Assembly: GCA_031367325.1 (NCBI GenBank)
Contig: JANLPQ010000032.1
Span: forward strand, 1-64,000
Reading direction: 5' to 3'
Length of the DNA: 64,000 bases
From: JAAFIP01 sp031367325
GTDB lineage: Bacteria; Pseudomonadota; Gammaproteobacteria; Burkholderiales; Burkholderiaceae_C
The notes under the pieces were generated by a model. It had not been told where the DNA came from and searched no databases. It was given only the letters and a program-made list of their open reading frames with translations. A program made the position numbers and the translations under genes. Shown here in pieces: positions 51,001-58,185 of this stretch. The first letter of the stretch is position 1. Every line of letters starts with the position of its first letter.

Positions 51001-54000
51001 GCGGCGACGCAGGCGGCGAGGTATGCGCTGTGGGCACGCCTGATGAGGTTAAGTTGCACCCTACGTCACACACGGGCTTGGCACTGCGCGACTACGACGC
51101 TGCCATGGGGCTGGGTGGCAATGAAGTGCGAGAGAAAACTAAAACGCTATTAAAATCAGAGCTGCCTGAGCAGGTTATACGGCGTCCAATGGCTGAAAAT
51201 TCTATTGAAATCGTCAATGCGAAAGAGCATAACCTGAAGTCGCTGAGCGTGAACATTCCGCGCGGTAAGTTTAGCGTGGTCACGGGCGTATCCGGTTCAG
51301 GTAAATCGACTTTAGCTTTCGACATTCTGTTTAACGAAGGTCAACGCCGCTATTTAGAAAGCTTAAATGCGTATGCCCGCAGCATTGTGCAGCCTGCAGG
51401 CCGTCCCGAAGTAGACGCTGTATACGGCATACCACCCACAGTAGCCATCGAGCAGCGCTTAAGCCGCGGAGGGCGCAAGTCTACCGTGGGCACCACCACT
51501 GAGGTGTGGCACTTTTTGCGCCTGCTGTACGTCAAGCTGGGCACGCAGCACTGCATTCATGACGACGCGGCAGTGCAGCCACAAACACCCGAGAGCATCG
51601 CTGCACAGCTGATGAAAACCTATCGTGGTCAACACATTGGTTTGCTGGCACCTTTGGTGATTAACCGCAAAGGCGTGTACACCGAGCTGGCTGACTGGGC
51701 ACGTCCGCGTGGCTACACGCACCTGCGAGTAGACGGAAACTTTTTACCCACCACTAATTTCCCACGCATTGACCGCTTTAAAGAACACACCATCGAGCTA
51801 CCCGTGGCCGACATGCTGGTGTCGCCTGACAACGAAGGCCTGCTGCGCTCCCACCTGGCCCGCGCGCTAGAGCACGGCAAAGGTGTGGTGCACATCCTTG
51901 GGCCACTAGACGAGCTGCGCAGCGCGATGGAACAGCAAGGCACTGCAGCGCACACTACAGCGCACATAGGCAAGCTGCAAGTGTTTTCTACCAAGCGCGC
52001 CTGCCCCGTGTGCAGCACCAGCTACAACGAGCTAGACCCACGCCTGTTTAGCTACAACAGTAAGCACGGCTGGTGCAAAGACTGCGTAGGCACGGGTGTG
52101 AAGCTCACCAAAGAGCAGCGCAAAGCCTTTGACGACAGCGTGCAAGACGACGACAACAAAGGCCGCGAGCAAAGCTTTGCCGAGCCTGAAGTAGACGATG
52201 TGACGGACGCTGCATGTGCCACCTGCCACGGCACTCGGCTGAACGCCACAGCCCGCGCTGTTAAATTCCACGGCGTGGGCATTACCGACATTGCGCAATT
52301 GTCAGTGCGCGATGTACGCGCCTGGGTGCAAGGCCTTAAGCTTGCAGGGCGCGACGGCGAGATTGCGCGCGACCTGGTGCCCGAGATTCAAAGTCGTTTA
52401 GAGTTTTTAGAAGAAGTAGGCTTGAACTACCTCACGCTAGACCGTGGTGCACCTACGCTGAGCGGTGGCGAGGCGCAGCGCATTCGCCTGGCGGCGCAGC
52501 TAGGCAGCAACCTGCAAGGCGTGTGCTATGTGCTGGACGAACCGACCATTGGCCTGCACCCACGCGACAACCAAGTGCTGCTCAAAGCGCTGAAATCTTT
52601 AAGTGATAAAGGCAACACTCTGGTAGTGGTAGAGCACGACGAAGACACCATTCGCCGCGCCGACCACATCATCGACATAGGCCCCGGTGCAGGCAAACGC
52701 GGTGGGCGACTGGTGGCCGAAGGCACTGTGGCTGATATCTCCAAAGTAGCCGATTCCGCCACAGGCCGCTACCTATTGCATGCTATCAAACACCCGCTGA
52801 GCCTGCGTAGAAACGTCAACAGCGCCGCATCGGTACTGCCAGAATACAAATCCAGCTTCGTCCCCAAACCCGAGAAGGTTAAAAAATCTAAAACGAAATT
52901 GGTGGCTGAAATGGGGTCAGATCCCAATTCAGGACACGGTCTTAACGGTAGAAACGATGTGATTACGAAATTGGGCTCTGACCCCATTTCAGCCGCCAAT
53001 TCAGGACAGCAACATTTGCGCGTAACAGGTGCCCAACTACACAACCTGCAAAACGTCACAGTAGATGTGCCGCTGCACAGATTAGTAGCAATAACCGGAG
53101 TGTCAGGCTCCGGCAAATCAACATTAGCCAGAGACGTCCTACTGTCCAACGTCTACGCCGCAGTCACCGCCAAAGGCATAGGCCGCGAAGCAGGCAACCG
53201 CGCAGCCGCCTTTACGACTTGGACAGGCTGCGCGCAAATCGAAGGCTGGCAGCAAATAGACCGCGTGCTAGAAGTAGACCAAACCCCCATTGGCAAAACC
53301 CCGCGCAGCTGCCCCGCCACCTACATCGGCTTTTGGGACGTGATCCGCAAACTATTTGCCGAAACATTAGAAGCAAAGGCCAGAGGCTACCAACCCGCCC
53401 GTTTTAGCTTTAACACCGGCGAAGGCCGCTGCCCCGGCTGCGAAGGCCAAGGCATGCGCACCATCGAGATGAGCTTTTTGCCCGATGTGAAAGTACCCTG
53501 CGAGGTCTGCCACGGTGCGCGCTTTAACCCCGAGACATTGGCCGTTAGCTGGCGCGGCAAAAGCATAGGCGACGTGCTGCAAATGGAGGTAGACGAGGCA
53601 GTAGACTTTTTCGCCACCATGCCCAACATCAGCCACCCGCTGCAACTGCTCAAAGACGTCGGCCTAGGCTACCTCACACTGGGCCAACCATCGCCTACGT
53701 TGAGCGGCGGTGAAGCACAGCGCATCAAGCTGGTCACAGAGCTCAGCAAAGTACGCGACGACATTACCCGGCGCGGCCAAAAAGCCCCGCACACGCTGTA
53801 CGTGCTAGACGAACCCACCGTAGGCCTGCACATGGCCGACGTAGAAAAGCTCATCCACGTGCTACACCGCTTGGTCAATGGCGGCCACAGCGTCGTCGTC
53901 ATTGAGCATGATTTAGATGTGATCGCCGAAGCCGATTGGGTAATTGATCTAGGGCCAGAGGGCGGCAAAGAAGGCGGCAAGATCGTCGCGCAATGTACGC

Positions 54001-54068
54001 CAGAACAACTGGTGAAACTGAAAACGCATACGGGGAATGCGTTAAAGCCTGTGTTAGCTAGGATATAA
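48066..54068 (+). CDS. uvrA: Tandem double-length excinuclease ABC subunit UvrA (2000 residues)
   Basis: Two complete UvrA units fused head to tail, so four ABC ATPase modules instead of two. Unit 1 has Walker A TGPSGSGKSS, signature TLSGGEVQRINL, DEPSIGLHPRD, then GVSGSGKSSLIQDVL, zinc module CPTCGGSGFEHVEMQF..CQDCDG, TLSGGEAQRLKL. Unit 2 starts near residue 1040 with VNAKEHNLKSLSVNIPRGKF, GVSGSGKSTLAFDILF, CPVC..CKDC, TLSGGEAQRIRLAAQLGS, and ends with GVSGSGKSTLARDVLL, CPGCEGQGMRTIEMSF..CEVCHG, TLSGGEAQRIKLVTEL. Long UvrA forms like this exist in Burkholderiales beside a normal UvrA. Three in-frame repeat-derived segments interrupt it: family B (~res 242-265), family A (~res 1028-1041) and an inverted-repeat element (~res 1612-1645). 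No LexA box was found upstream. Confidence 0.95.
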   Translation: MTQGSIRIRGARQHNLKNLDLDIRTGELTVVTGPSGSGKSSLVFDTLFAEGQRRYVETFSAYARQFMDRMDKPAVDRVDGVPPAIAIDQTNPVRSSRSTVGTMTEINDHLKLLFARLADLYDLQTALPVQHDTAETIYTQMLARAGAGELRVVLTFPVELPINTSAEEVAQWLSASGFTRVQAEREVATSLGTRKVLDVVADRFKLQTAEKVRVMEAIELALKRGSGRLMVYVMDEDGGPAAGPPQGGQAPMGGSAAHAVASVEAGSIWKFSTGLHCPESDIRYAQPTPSLFSFNSANGACTQCKGFGRVIGVDYGLVIPNDKLTLRAGAIKVMQTPAWQECQDDLMRHAESAGIPRDTPWNKLTPEQKHWVIDGNPSYKEGQWGKMWYGVKRFFAYLETKSYKMHIRVLLSKYRSYTTCPVCNGARLKTDALIWRVGSKQQADMVMLPAKRLMPMGVQWTRPQLEALPGLCLFDLMQLSIDKLRLFFDTLQAETKLDRASGDAAAKDGNAQALKLLLDEICTRLKYLCDVGIGYLTLDRQSRTLSGGEVQRINLTTALGTSLVNTLFVLDEPSIGLHPRDMDRITQAMLRLRDAGNTLVVVEHDPAVMLSADRVIDMGPGPGERGGDMVFDGTPDQLRDAPTLTGDYLGGRKQIGMGFKRLVSDNTPRLILEGVTEHNLKNVSIEIPLQRLVCVTGVSGSGKSSLIQDVLAPALMRHFGKATESPGAFDRLLGAEQLSDVVFVDQSPIGKTARSNPASYVGAWDAVREIFANAPLSKQRSYTASKFSFNGGDGRCPTCGGSGFEHVEMQFLSDVYLRCQDCDGKRYRPEILEVKVERHGQHVNVADVLNLTVSEAAKLFANDRDVIRALQPIVDVGLEYVKLGQPVPTLSGGEAQRLKLAGYLADAAKSATSSRQTLANKGTLFLFDEPTTGLHFEDISKLMRALRKLMDVGHSLLIIEHNLDVIRSSDWLIDLGPEGGDAGGEVCAVGTPDEVKLHPTSHTGLALRDYDAAMGLGGNEVREKTKTLLKSELPEQVIRRPMAENSIEIVNAKEHNLKSLSVNIPRGKFSVVTGVSGSGKSTLAFDILFNEGQRRYLESLNAYARSIVQPAGRPEVDAVYGIPPTVAIEQRLSRGGRKSTVGTTTEVWHFLRLLYVKLGTQHCIHDDAAVQPQTPESIAAQLMKTYRGQHIGLLAPLVINRKGVYTELADWARPRGYTHLRVDGNFLPTTNFPRIDRFKEHTIELPVADMLVSPDNEGLLRSHLARALEHGKGVVHILGPLDELRSAMEQQGTAAHTTAHIGKLQVFSTKRACPVCSTSYNELDPRLFSYNSKHGWCKDCVGTGVKLTKEQRKAFDDSVQDDDNKGREQSFAEPEVDDVTDAACATCHGTRLNATARAVKFHGVGITDIAQLSVRDVRAWVQGLKLAGRDGEIARDLVPEIQSRLEFLEEVGLNYLTLDRGAPTLSGGEAQRIRLAAQLGSNLQGVCYVLDEPTIGLHPRDNQVLLKALKSLSDKGNTLVVVEHDEDTIRRADHIIDIGPGAGKRGGRLVAEGTVADISKVADSATGRYLLHAIKHPLSLRRNVNSAASVLPEYKSSFVPKPEKVKKSKTKLVAEMGSDPNSGHGLNGRNDVITKLGSDPISAANSGQQHLRVTGAQLHNLQNVTVDVPLHRLVAITGVSGSGKSTLARDVLLSNVYAAVTAKGIGREAGNRAAAFTTWTGCAQIEGWQQIDRVLEVDQTPIGKTPRSCPATYIGFWDVIRKLFAETLEAKARGYQPARFSFNTGEGRCPGCEGQGMRTIEMSFLPDVKVPCEVCHGARFNPETLAVSWRGKSIGDVLQMEVDEAVDFFATMPNISHPLQLLKDVGLGYLTLGQPSPTLSGGEAQRIKLVTELSKVRDDITRRGQKAPHTLYVLDEPTVGLHMADVEKLIHVLHRLVNGGHSVVVIEHDLDVIAEADWVIDLGPEGGKEGGKIVAQCTPEQLVKLKTHTGNALKPVLARI
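48786..48860 (+). repeat. Family B repeat in frame inside uvrA
   Basis: GCCGCTGGGCCACCCCAAGG, CGGGCAAGCCCCCATGGGTG, GCAGCGCAGCACACGCAGTG and GCAAGCGTGGAGG, encoding AGPPQGGQAPMGGSAAHAVA, nearly the same peptide as in liuD. Confidence 0.9.
51146..51187 (+). repeat. Family A repeat in the linker between the two UvrA units
   Basis: GCTATTAAAATCAGAGCTGC then CTGAGCAGGTTATACGGCGT. It keeps the family A order including the GAGCAGGTT.TACGGC block, in frame as LLKSELPEQVIRR. Confidence 0.65.
52897..53001. repeat. 105-bp inverted-repeat element in frame inside uvrA
   Basis: Left arm AATTGGTGGCTGAAATGGGG..TCAGATCCCAATT (52897-52929) and right arm 52969-53001 pair at 31 of 33 positions. The 39-bp centre and flanks contain a direct repeat CAATTCAGGACA. 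The GGGGTCAG..CCCAATT arms resemble the palindromes mobilised by REP-type elements. It is translated without a stop as a Gly/Asn/Ser-rich stretch. Confidence 0.85.
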
Positions 54069-54079
54069 AAACTATGAAA

Positions 54080-54128
54080 ATAATAGCTGTCTAAGCAGTA
54101 AATACATGGACTACCGGCCTATTTTATA
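54080..54128 (+). repeat. Diverged family A repeat between uvrA and dinD
   Basis: AAAATAATAGCTGTCTAAGC then AGTAAATACATGGACTACCG GCC-like end; same block order as family A but diverged. It lies at the convergent 3' ends. Confidence 0.6.
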
Positions 54129-54133
54129 GAAAA

Positions 54134-55075
54134 CTACCTGTTTCTAGTCTTTTTTTTCGGTGCTGAGTTGACAGGCGTTGTGTCAGCTTGCACCGCAGGT
54201 GGAGTGATCATCGTGAGATCATCCGCGGCCGCTATTGACAGGTAGTTAGCGCGACTTACCACAGAGGCGCCAGTTTTGGCTTCTAGCGCTTTGCGGGCGT
54301 TGCCAGCAATCTTGCCGCCTTCTTTCGCTGTGCTGCGGTTTTCTACAAAGCCCAGCGCATCGCTGCGGCGCGCTATCTCGGTGGTGCTGGCTTCACCCAG
54401 CATGGTGAAGATCAGTTCCAAATCCGTCATATGGTCGCGCAGGTTGTTGCCTGTTTTCACCACGCCCAGGCCCTTGTGCAGGCTGTGCTCGCCCGGTGTG
54501 AGGCCAAACGTGGCGCGGGCAATCTCGGCGGTGAGGATGGAATACTCTTTACCTTCTGCCACGCCACGCGCTTTCCACTCGTCCGTCAACTCGCCGCGTA
54601 TCGAGATAGACCGCAGCCGCTTTTCAATCCACGCCTGCGGATAGCCCTTGGCTTGGTACAGCTCGCGGGCGCGGGCACTAGCCAATTCAGGATTTTCGAT
54701 CTCTTTGACGCGCTCATAGCCCACCTGCGCCAGCCAGCGTTTAAACGGCTCGGCCTTGGGTGAGGGGATGGACTGGATGATGCGAAACAGGCCTTCGGTG
54801 TTGGCGCAGTTCGTATCACGTAGCTTGCCGTCGGGTGCCTGCAAAGGAAGGGGGGTACAAGTTGTACCCCAGTTAGCATCCAGCGCCGCGTCTCGGTTAC
54901 GCATTTTTTTGACGTATTGCCTGGGGTCAGCTGAATCAGTCAACACCACGATCACATCGGCCAATGCAAACCACCACTCTTCGTTATGCCAAACACGGCG
55001 AATGGTCGTTGCCTGAAAAACAGCAATATGATTTGCCGGGTCGGTGCTGCTGGACGGTTTTGTCATGGTGTTCAA
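54134..55075 (-). CDS. dinD: DNA damage-inducible protein D (BRO-N domain)
   Basis: A DinD homologue of 313 residues. The N-terminal BRO-N-type domain reads TIRRVWHNEEWWFALADVIV and ADPRQYVKKMRNRD; the rest follows DinD (KRWLAQVGYERVKEIENPEL, RGVAEGKEYSILTAEIARAT, DHMTDLELIFTMLGEASTTE). E. coli DinD inhibits RecA-mediated strand exchange and is SOS-induced. A LexA-box-like sequence with both conserved ends lies 15 bp upstream, so SOS control is predicted here too. The C-terminal ~25 residues are basic. Confidence 0.93.
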   Translation of the reverse strand: MNTMTKPSSSTDPANHIAVFQATTIRRVWHNEEWWFALADVIVVLTDSADPRQYVKKMRNRDAALDANWGTTCTPLPLQAPDGKLRDTNCANTEGLFRIIQSIPSPKAEPFKRWLAQVGYERVKEIENPELASARARELYQAKGYPQAWIEKRLRSISIRGELTDEWKARGVAEGKEYSILTAEIARATFGLTPGEHSLHKGLGVVKTGNNLRDHMTDLELIFTMLGEASTTEIARRSDALGFVENRSTAKEGGKIAGNARKALEAKTGASVVSRANYLSIAAADDLTMITPPAVQADTTPVNSAPKKKTRNR

Positions 55076-55089
55076 ATTGTACTAAGTAG

Positions 55090-55105
55090 CTGTTTTTTTG
55101 TACAG
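55090..55105. promoter_or_regulatory. LexA (SOS) box upstream of dinD
   Basis: CTGTTTTTTTGTACAG fits CTGT-N8-ACAG exactly and lies 15 bases upstream of the dinD start codon. Confidence 0.88.
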
Positions 55106-55145
55106 TTATTTATCGAGGCATTTCAACCTAAAACACTACGTACAA

Positions 55146-55196
55146 CTTTAACTAAGAAACAACCTTAGTTAAAGGAAACAGATTTTCTTTAACTAA
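55146..55196. repeat. 11-bp-stem hairpin with an extra half-site
   Basis: CTTTAACTAAG and CTTAGTTAAAG form a perfect stem around AAACAAC (55146-55174), and CTTTAACTAA is repeated at 55187-55196. It stands in the ~300-bp gap upstream of dinD. The rest of the gap holds the LexA box and a family A copy and no gene. Confidence 0.65.
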
Positions 55197-55278
55197 CGGG
55201 CACAGCAGTTGCAGCTGAAAACGAATACCTATCCGTAAGCTTAATCCTATGCTTGCGGGTGCATTGAGGTCAAAATGC

Positions 55279-55331
55279 TACATAAATAATAGCTGATTAA
55301 GCATTAAAAACTTGGACTATCAGCTTATTTA
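55279..55331 (+). repeat. Diverged family A repeat downstream of the alpha/beta hydrolase gene
   Basis: ACATAAATAATAGCTGATTA then AGCATTAAAAACTTGGACTA TCAGC-like end, a diverged copy similar to that at 54080-54128. Confidence 0.55.
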
Positions 55332-55376
55332 ATGATTTTTTGGTACATCCAGTCAATACATGACTTGCCAACACGC

Positions 55377-56231
55377 TTACGCCCTCAACACCAACCCACT
55401 AGCCAGCTTATGCAGCCGCGACCACGGCGCGGCCAGGTCTTCTAGCACGCTAAAGTGGTTGCGCTGTGGGATGGTCTCGCACACCGGCACGGTGGTTTTG
55501 CCCCATGCGGTTTGGATCAAACGGTTGTGTCGCACAAACTCGGCGCTCTCGTCTGCGCCCACCAGCGTATACAACTTGCCTTGGCGTGGGCGGGGCATCC
55601 AGGCGGGGCTAGCTAAGCGCACCTGCTCGGGCGTGAGGCGCAGCGAGTCTTTGAGAAAAGGTGTGTGCATCACAGGCTCCAGGTCGTACAGGCCCGAGAC
55701 GGACAGCGCGTTTTTTACCAAGTCCGCAGGCAAATCCTTGGCATACGTGCTCCACTGGCAGGCCAGCAGCATGGCCGCCAAATGCCCGCCTGCCGAATGG
55801 CCCACCACCGTAATGCGGCGCGGGTCGCCACCGTACTGGCTGATGTTGCGGTGCGTCCAGGCCAGCGCGCTCACCATCTGCATCACAATCTGCGGCAGCG
55901 TCACGGCCGGGCACAACGCATAGTTAGGCACCACCACGCACGCGCCTTGGTTGACAAAAGCTGGGGCAATAAATGAGTGCTGAGCCTTGTCTAGCGATCG
56001 CCAGTAACCGCCGTGGATAAATACCATCACCGGCGCGCCTGGATTACTGCTGGGAAACACGTCCAGCTTCTCCAGCGCACTCGGCCCATACGGAATATCA
56101 GTCAAACAAGCCACCGCATCCCGCGCATGCTCCGATGCCTGCGCCCACTGGCTGAAATGCTGCGCATGGTCTGGCACCAAGGCGCGGTTGTTGTACATGC
56201 GGTCTAGGTATTGGGGGGTGAGGATGGACAT
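55377..56231 (-). CDS. Alpha/beta hydrolase (kynurenine formamidase/HSL-like)
   Basis: A 284-residue serine hydrolase. The oxyanion motif VMVFIHGGYWRSLDK, the nucleophile in TVVGHSAGGHLAAML, the acid in LVGADESAEFVRHN and the His in PQRNHFSVLEDLA make a complete triad. The HGGYW form is common in kynurenine formamidases and related carboxylesterases, starting LDRMYNNRALVPDH. The substrate is not certain; no other tryptophan catabolic gene is near. It is divergent from the three-gene defence operon. Confidence 0.9.
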   Translation of the reverse strand: MSILTPQYLDRMYNNRALVPDHAQHFSQWAQASEHARDAVACLTDIPYGPSALEKLDVFPSSNPGAPVMVFIHGGYWRSLDKAQHSFIAPAFVNQGACVVVPNYALCPAVTLPQIVMQMVSALAWTHRNISQYGGDPRRITVVGHSAGGHLAAMLLACQWSTYAKDLPADLVKNALSVSGLYDLEPVMHTPFLKDSLRLTPEQVRLASPAWMPRPRQGKLYTLVGADESAEFVRHNRLIQTAWGKTTVPVCETIPQRNHFSVLEDLAAPWSRLHKLASGLVLRA

Positions 56232-56521
56232 GGGTGGATTGTTTGGATGAAATTTTAGTTGGCTATCGTGGCATAAATGACAGAATTCGTTGCTTGCTCA
56301 GTCGGGACTCAATATTAATTCCGAATGCTGTATGCTCACCGAAACCGGAGCAGTAGGCTGGACAAACACCAGGCGCATGCTGATAACAGATAAGTAGACC
56401 GAATTTGCCAACGCGGTTAAAGCTAAAAAATCTATCAATGCCAAATTAATAGCAAAAATTTATGGAATATAAAGTCACTAATTTATATGCCTAGACGGGG
56501 CAAGTCCATAGGCGAGTTTGC
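56232..56521. other. Intergenic gap before the ABC-3C operon
   Basis: 290 AT-rich bases between divergent genes. I see no gene, strong palindrome or family A/B copy. The operon promoter must lie here or just upstream, but no convincing -35/-10 pair could be chosen. Confidence 0.5.
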
Positions 56522-57709
56522 TTGGAGATCAAAATAAAAACACTGAACACCATACATGACATCCCTCCGCGAGAAACGATCGGTCGGGAGACGATTCTTC
56601 GTTTCAGTATGCAGTTCCAAGCAGCAGCTTATGCCGCCCTTGAAATACTGACCGGGAAAGACGTAGACCGTGTTTACTGCGATTACCACGATGATTTTGT
56701 GGTTCGTAGAACTGTTGACGGCTGCGCGGAGTATCATTTTTTTCAAGTTAAAACAAAGAAAAAAATGAACTATCAGTGGGGCCTGCGCGATGTGTTTTCG
56801 TTAAAGAAGAAAAGTCAGGATTCAGACGCAGAAAGTCTCGCCAAAATACGTGACAGCTTTGCAGGGAAGCTCTTTGTGCATTCGATTGAATTCCAAGACG
56901 CTTGTCGCGAAATAAGTATCCTTTCGAATGTCCATTTTCATGACGATGTAGTCTCGGCAGTAGCTGAGTTAGGCACAAACGGGATCACTTCCAAGTCCAT
57001 CACCTTTCTTCTTGAAAAATTCACCGAGATTTTCAAACCGCAGAGCAATCTAACCTTAGACGATGTCAAGAAGATTGCGGGCAAGTTAACCCTCCTCCCG
57101 GCCGTGACTTACATTGGTGATGATCCTGAAATATTCGTGAGTGCAGCACGTAGGCAAATATATAAGCACAGCGAAATTGATCTAACACAGCAGGAAGTTG
57201 ACGACATTGCAAACAGCCTGGTAATGCTGGTAATGAATAAATCATACTCGCGACTTGAAAATATCACCCCGACTGATCTTGAGGGAGTGACCGCCATTTG
57301 TCTTGAAGATCTGTTAAGCGTATTAAGCATATCAACCGAAGTGTATAGAAATCTGCTTGCTGGTGAGGACGAAAACGCAATAAAGACCGCGTCTATTCTC
57401 CAGCGTCAACTAAAGGCAGCCGGGGCTACCGATTCAATGATAGAGCTGTGCTCTCGACTGAAGGTCAAGTGGGATATTTGGCTCCGAAAGGCTAGGCACA
57501 TATACACTGAACTTGATTTGACGCTTCTCCTTGACGGTGTTGATTCAGTCTGCGTCAGTTGGCTTCGCGAGGGCGGAGAAATTGCTAGGCTTCGGGAAAA
57601 AATTGAATCATTACATGCAGAGTCGAAGATGCAAAAATTCTCGGGGCTGGATGTCGAGCTTCTATTTGGTGGTATTAATGCCTCTTTAGTTCGGAGGGCT
57701 ACAAAGTGA
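56522..57709 (+). CDS. ABC-3C-type effector: DUF4297/Cap4-like nuclease domain protein
   Basis: First gene of a three-gene defence-type operon. The N-terminal ~110 residues match DUF4297/Cap4-like dsDNA nucleases: GRETILRFSMQFQAAAYAAL, then VYCDYHDDFVVRR with acids at D54, D57 and D58, then YHFFQVKTKKK with Q75-x-K77, a PD-(D/E)XK-type core using QxK. The remaining ~280 residues are helical with no named domain I can place; by system logic they would hold the contact region for the ATPase. The start given is a TTG; no stronger start exists between it and the upstream stop, and an internal start is possible. Base and codon use (AGG, CGA, ATA) differ from flanking genes. Confidence 0.75.
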   Translation: MEIKIKTLNTIHDIPPRETIGRETILRFSMQFQAAAYAALEILTGKDVDRVYCDYHDDFVVRRTVDGCAEYHFFQVKTKKKMNYQWGLRDVFSLKKKSQDSDAESLAKIRDSFAGKLFVHSIEFQDACREISILSNVHFHDDVVSAVAELGTNGITSKSITFLLEKFTEIFKPQSNLTLDDVKKIAGKLTLLPAVTYIGDDPEIFVSAARRQIYKHSEIDLTQQEVDDIANSLVMLVMNKSYSRLENITPTDLEGVTAICLEDLLSVLSISTEVYRNLLAGEDENAIKTASILQRQLKAAGATDSMIELCSRLKVKWDIWLRKARHIYTELDLTLLLDGVDSVCVSWLREGGEIARLREKIESLHAESKMQKFSGLDVELLFGGINASLVRRATK

Positions 57710-58185
57710 ATCTACATGAGTTTTTTGAAGAAGCTGCAGAGCTTCAACTAAAGGTGTCGCTTCCTGAAGCGCGCGAACCTATCCCTCATGCACTTAGCAA
57801 TGAAGCGCTATTTCAACTGCCCCTTTTGGCGATGGTGATACTTTCGATGTCGAAGGGAAAGTCAAAGCCAGAACTCCCTGAAATTGGCCAGCTCGTTGGG
57901 GAGTGCCTTGAGAGAACTGTCGCTGGTTTCAAAGGGTCGTCCCAGGATATCGGATGGTCTGCTAATTTGCGGATTCGGACCATAAAGGCATTGACGTTTC
58001 TTGAGGCAACTGGCCTAGCAGAGGTTGAGGCAAGGACTAAGCTCATAAATGCTACGGATATGGGGCGGCAGGTGTATGACCGAGCCGTAGAAGATGAAGG
58101 TTACTTATCTTATGCACTTCAAACCGTAGAGCGGAGTTATCTGAATATTCGCGCCGAAACAAAGATAAAGGGAGAGGTAAATTGA
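57706..58185 (+). CDS. ABC-3C-type middle component
   Basis: A 159-residue protein whose place between a nuclease-type effector and an SMC-like ATPase identifies it as the likely middle component of an ABC-three-component system. It is mostly helical (ALFQLPLLAMVILSMSKGKS and RIRTIKALTFLEATGLAEVE), with a winged-helix-like middle. Start is GTG overlapping the previous stop in GTGA, with GGAGG upstream; its own stop overlaps the next start in TTGA. The tight overlaps point to equal synthesis of the three proteins. Confidence 0.7.
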   Translation: MNLHEFFEEAAELQLKVSLPEAREPIPHALSNEALFQLPLLAMVILSMSKGKSKPELPEIGQLVGECLERTVAGFKGSSQDIGWSANLRIRTIKALTFLEATGLAEVEARTKLINATDMGRQVYDRAVEDEGYLSYALQTVERSYLNIRAETKIKGEVN

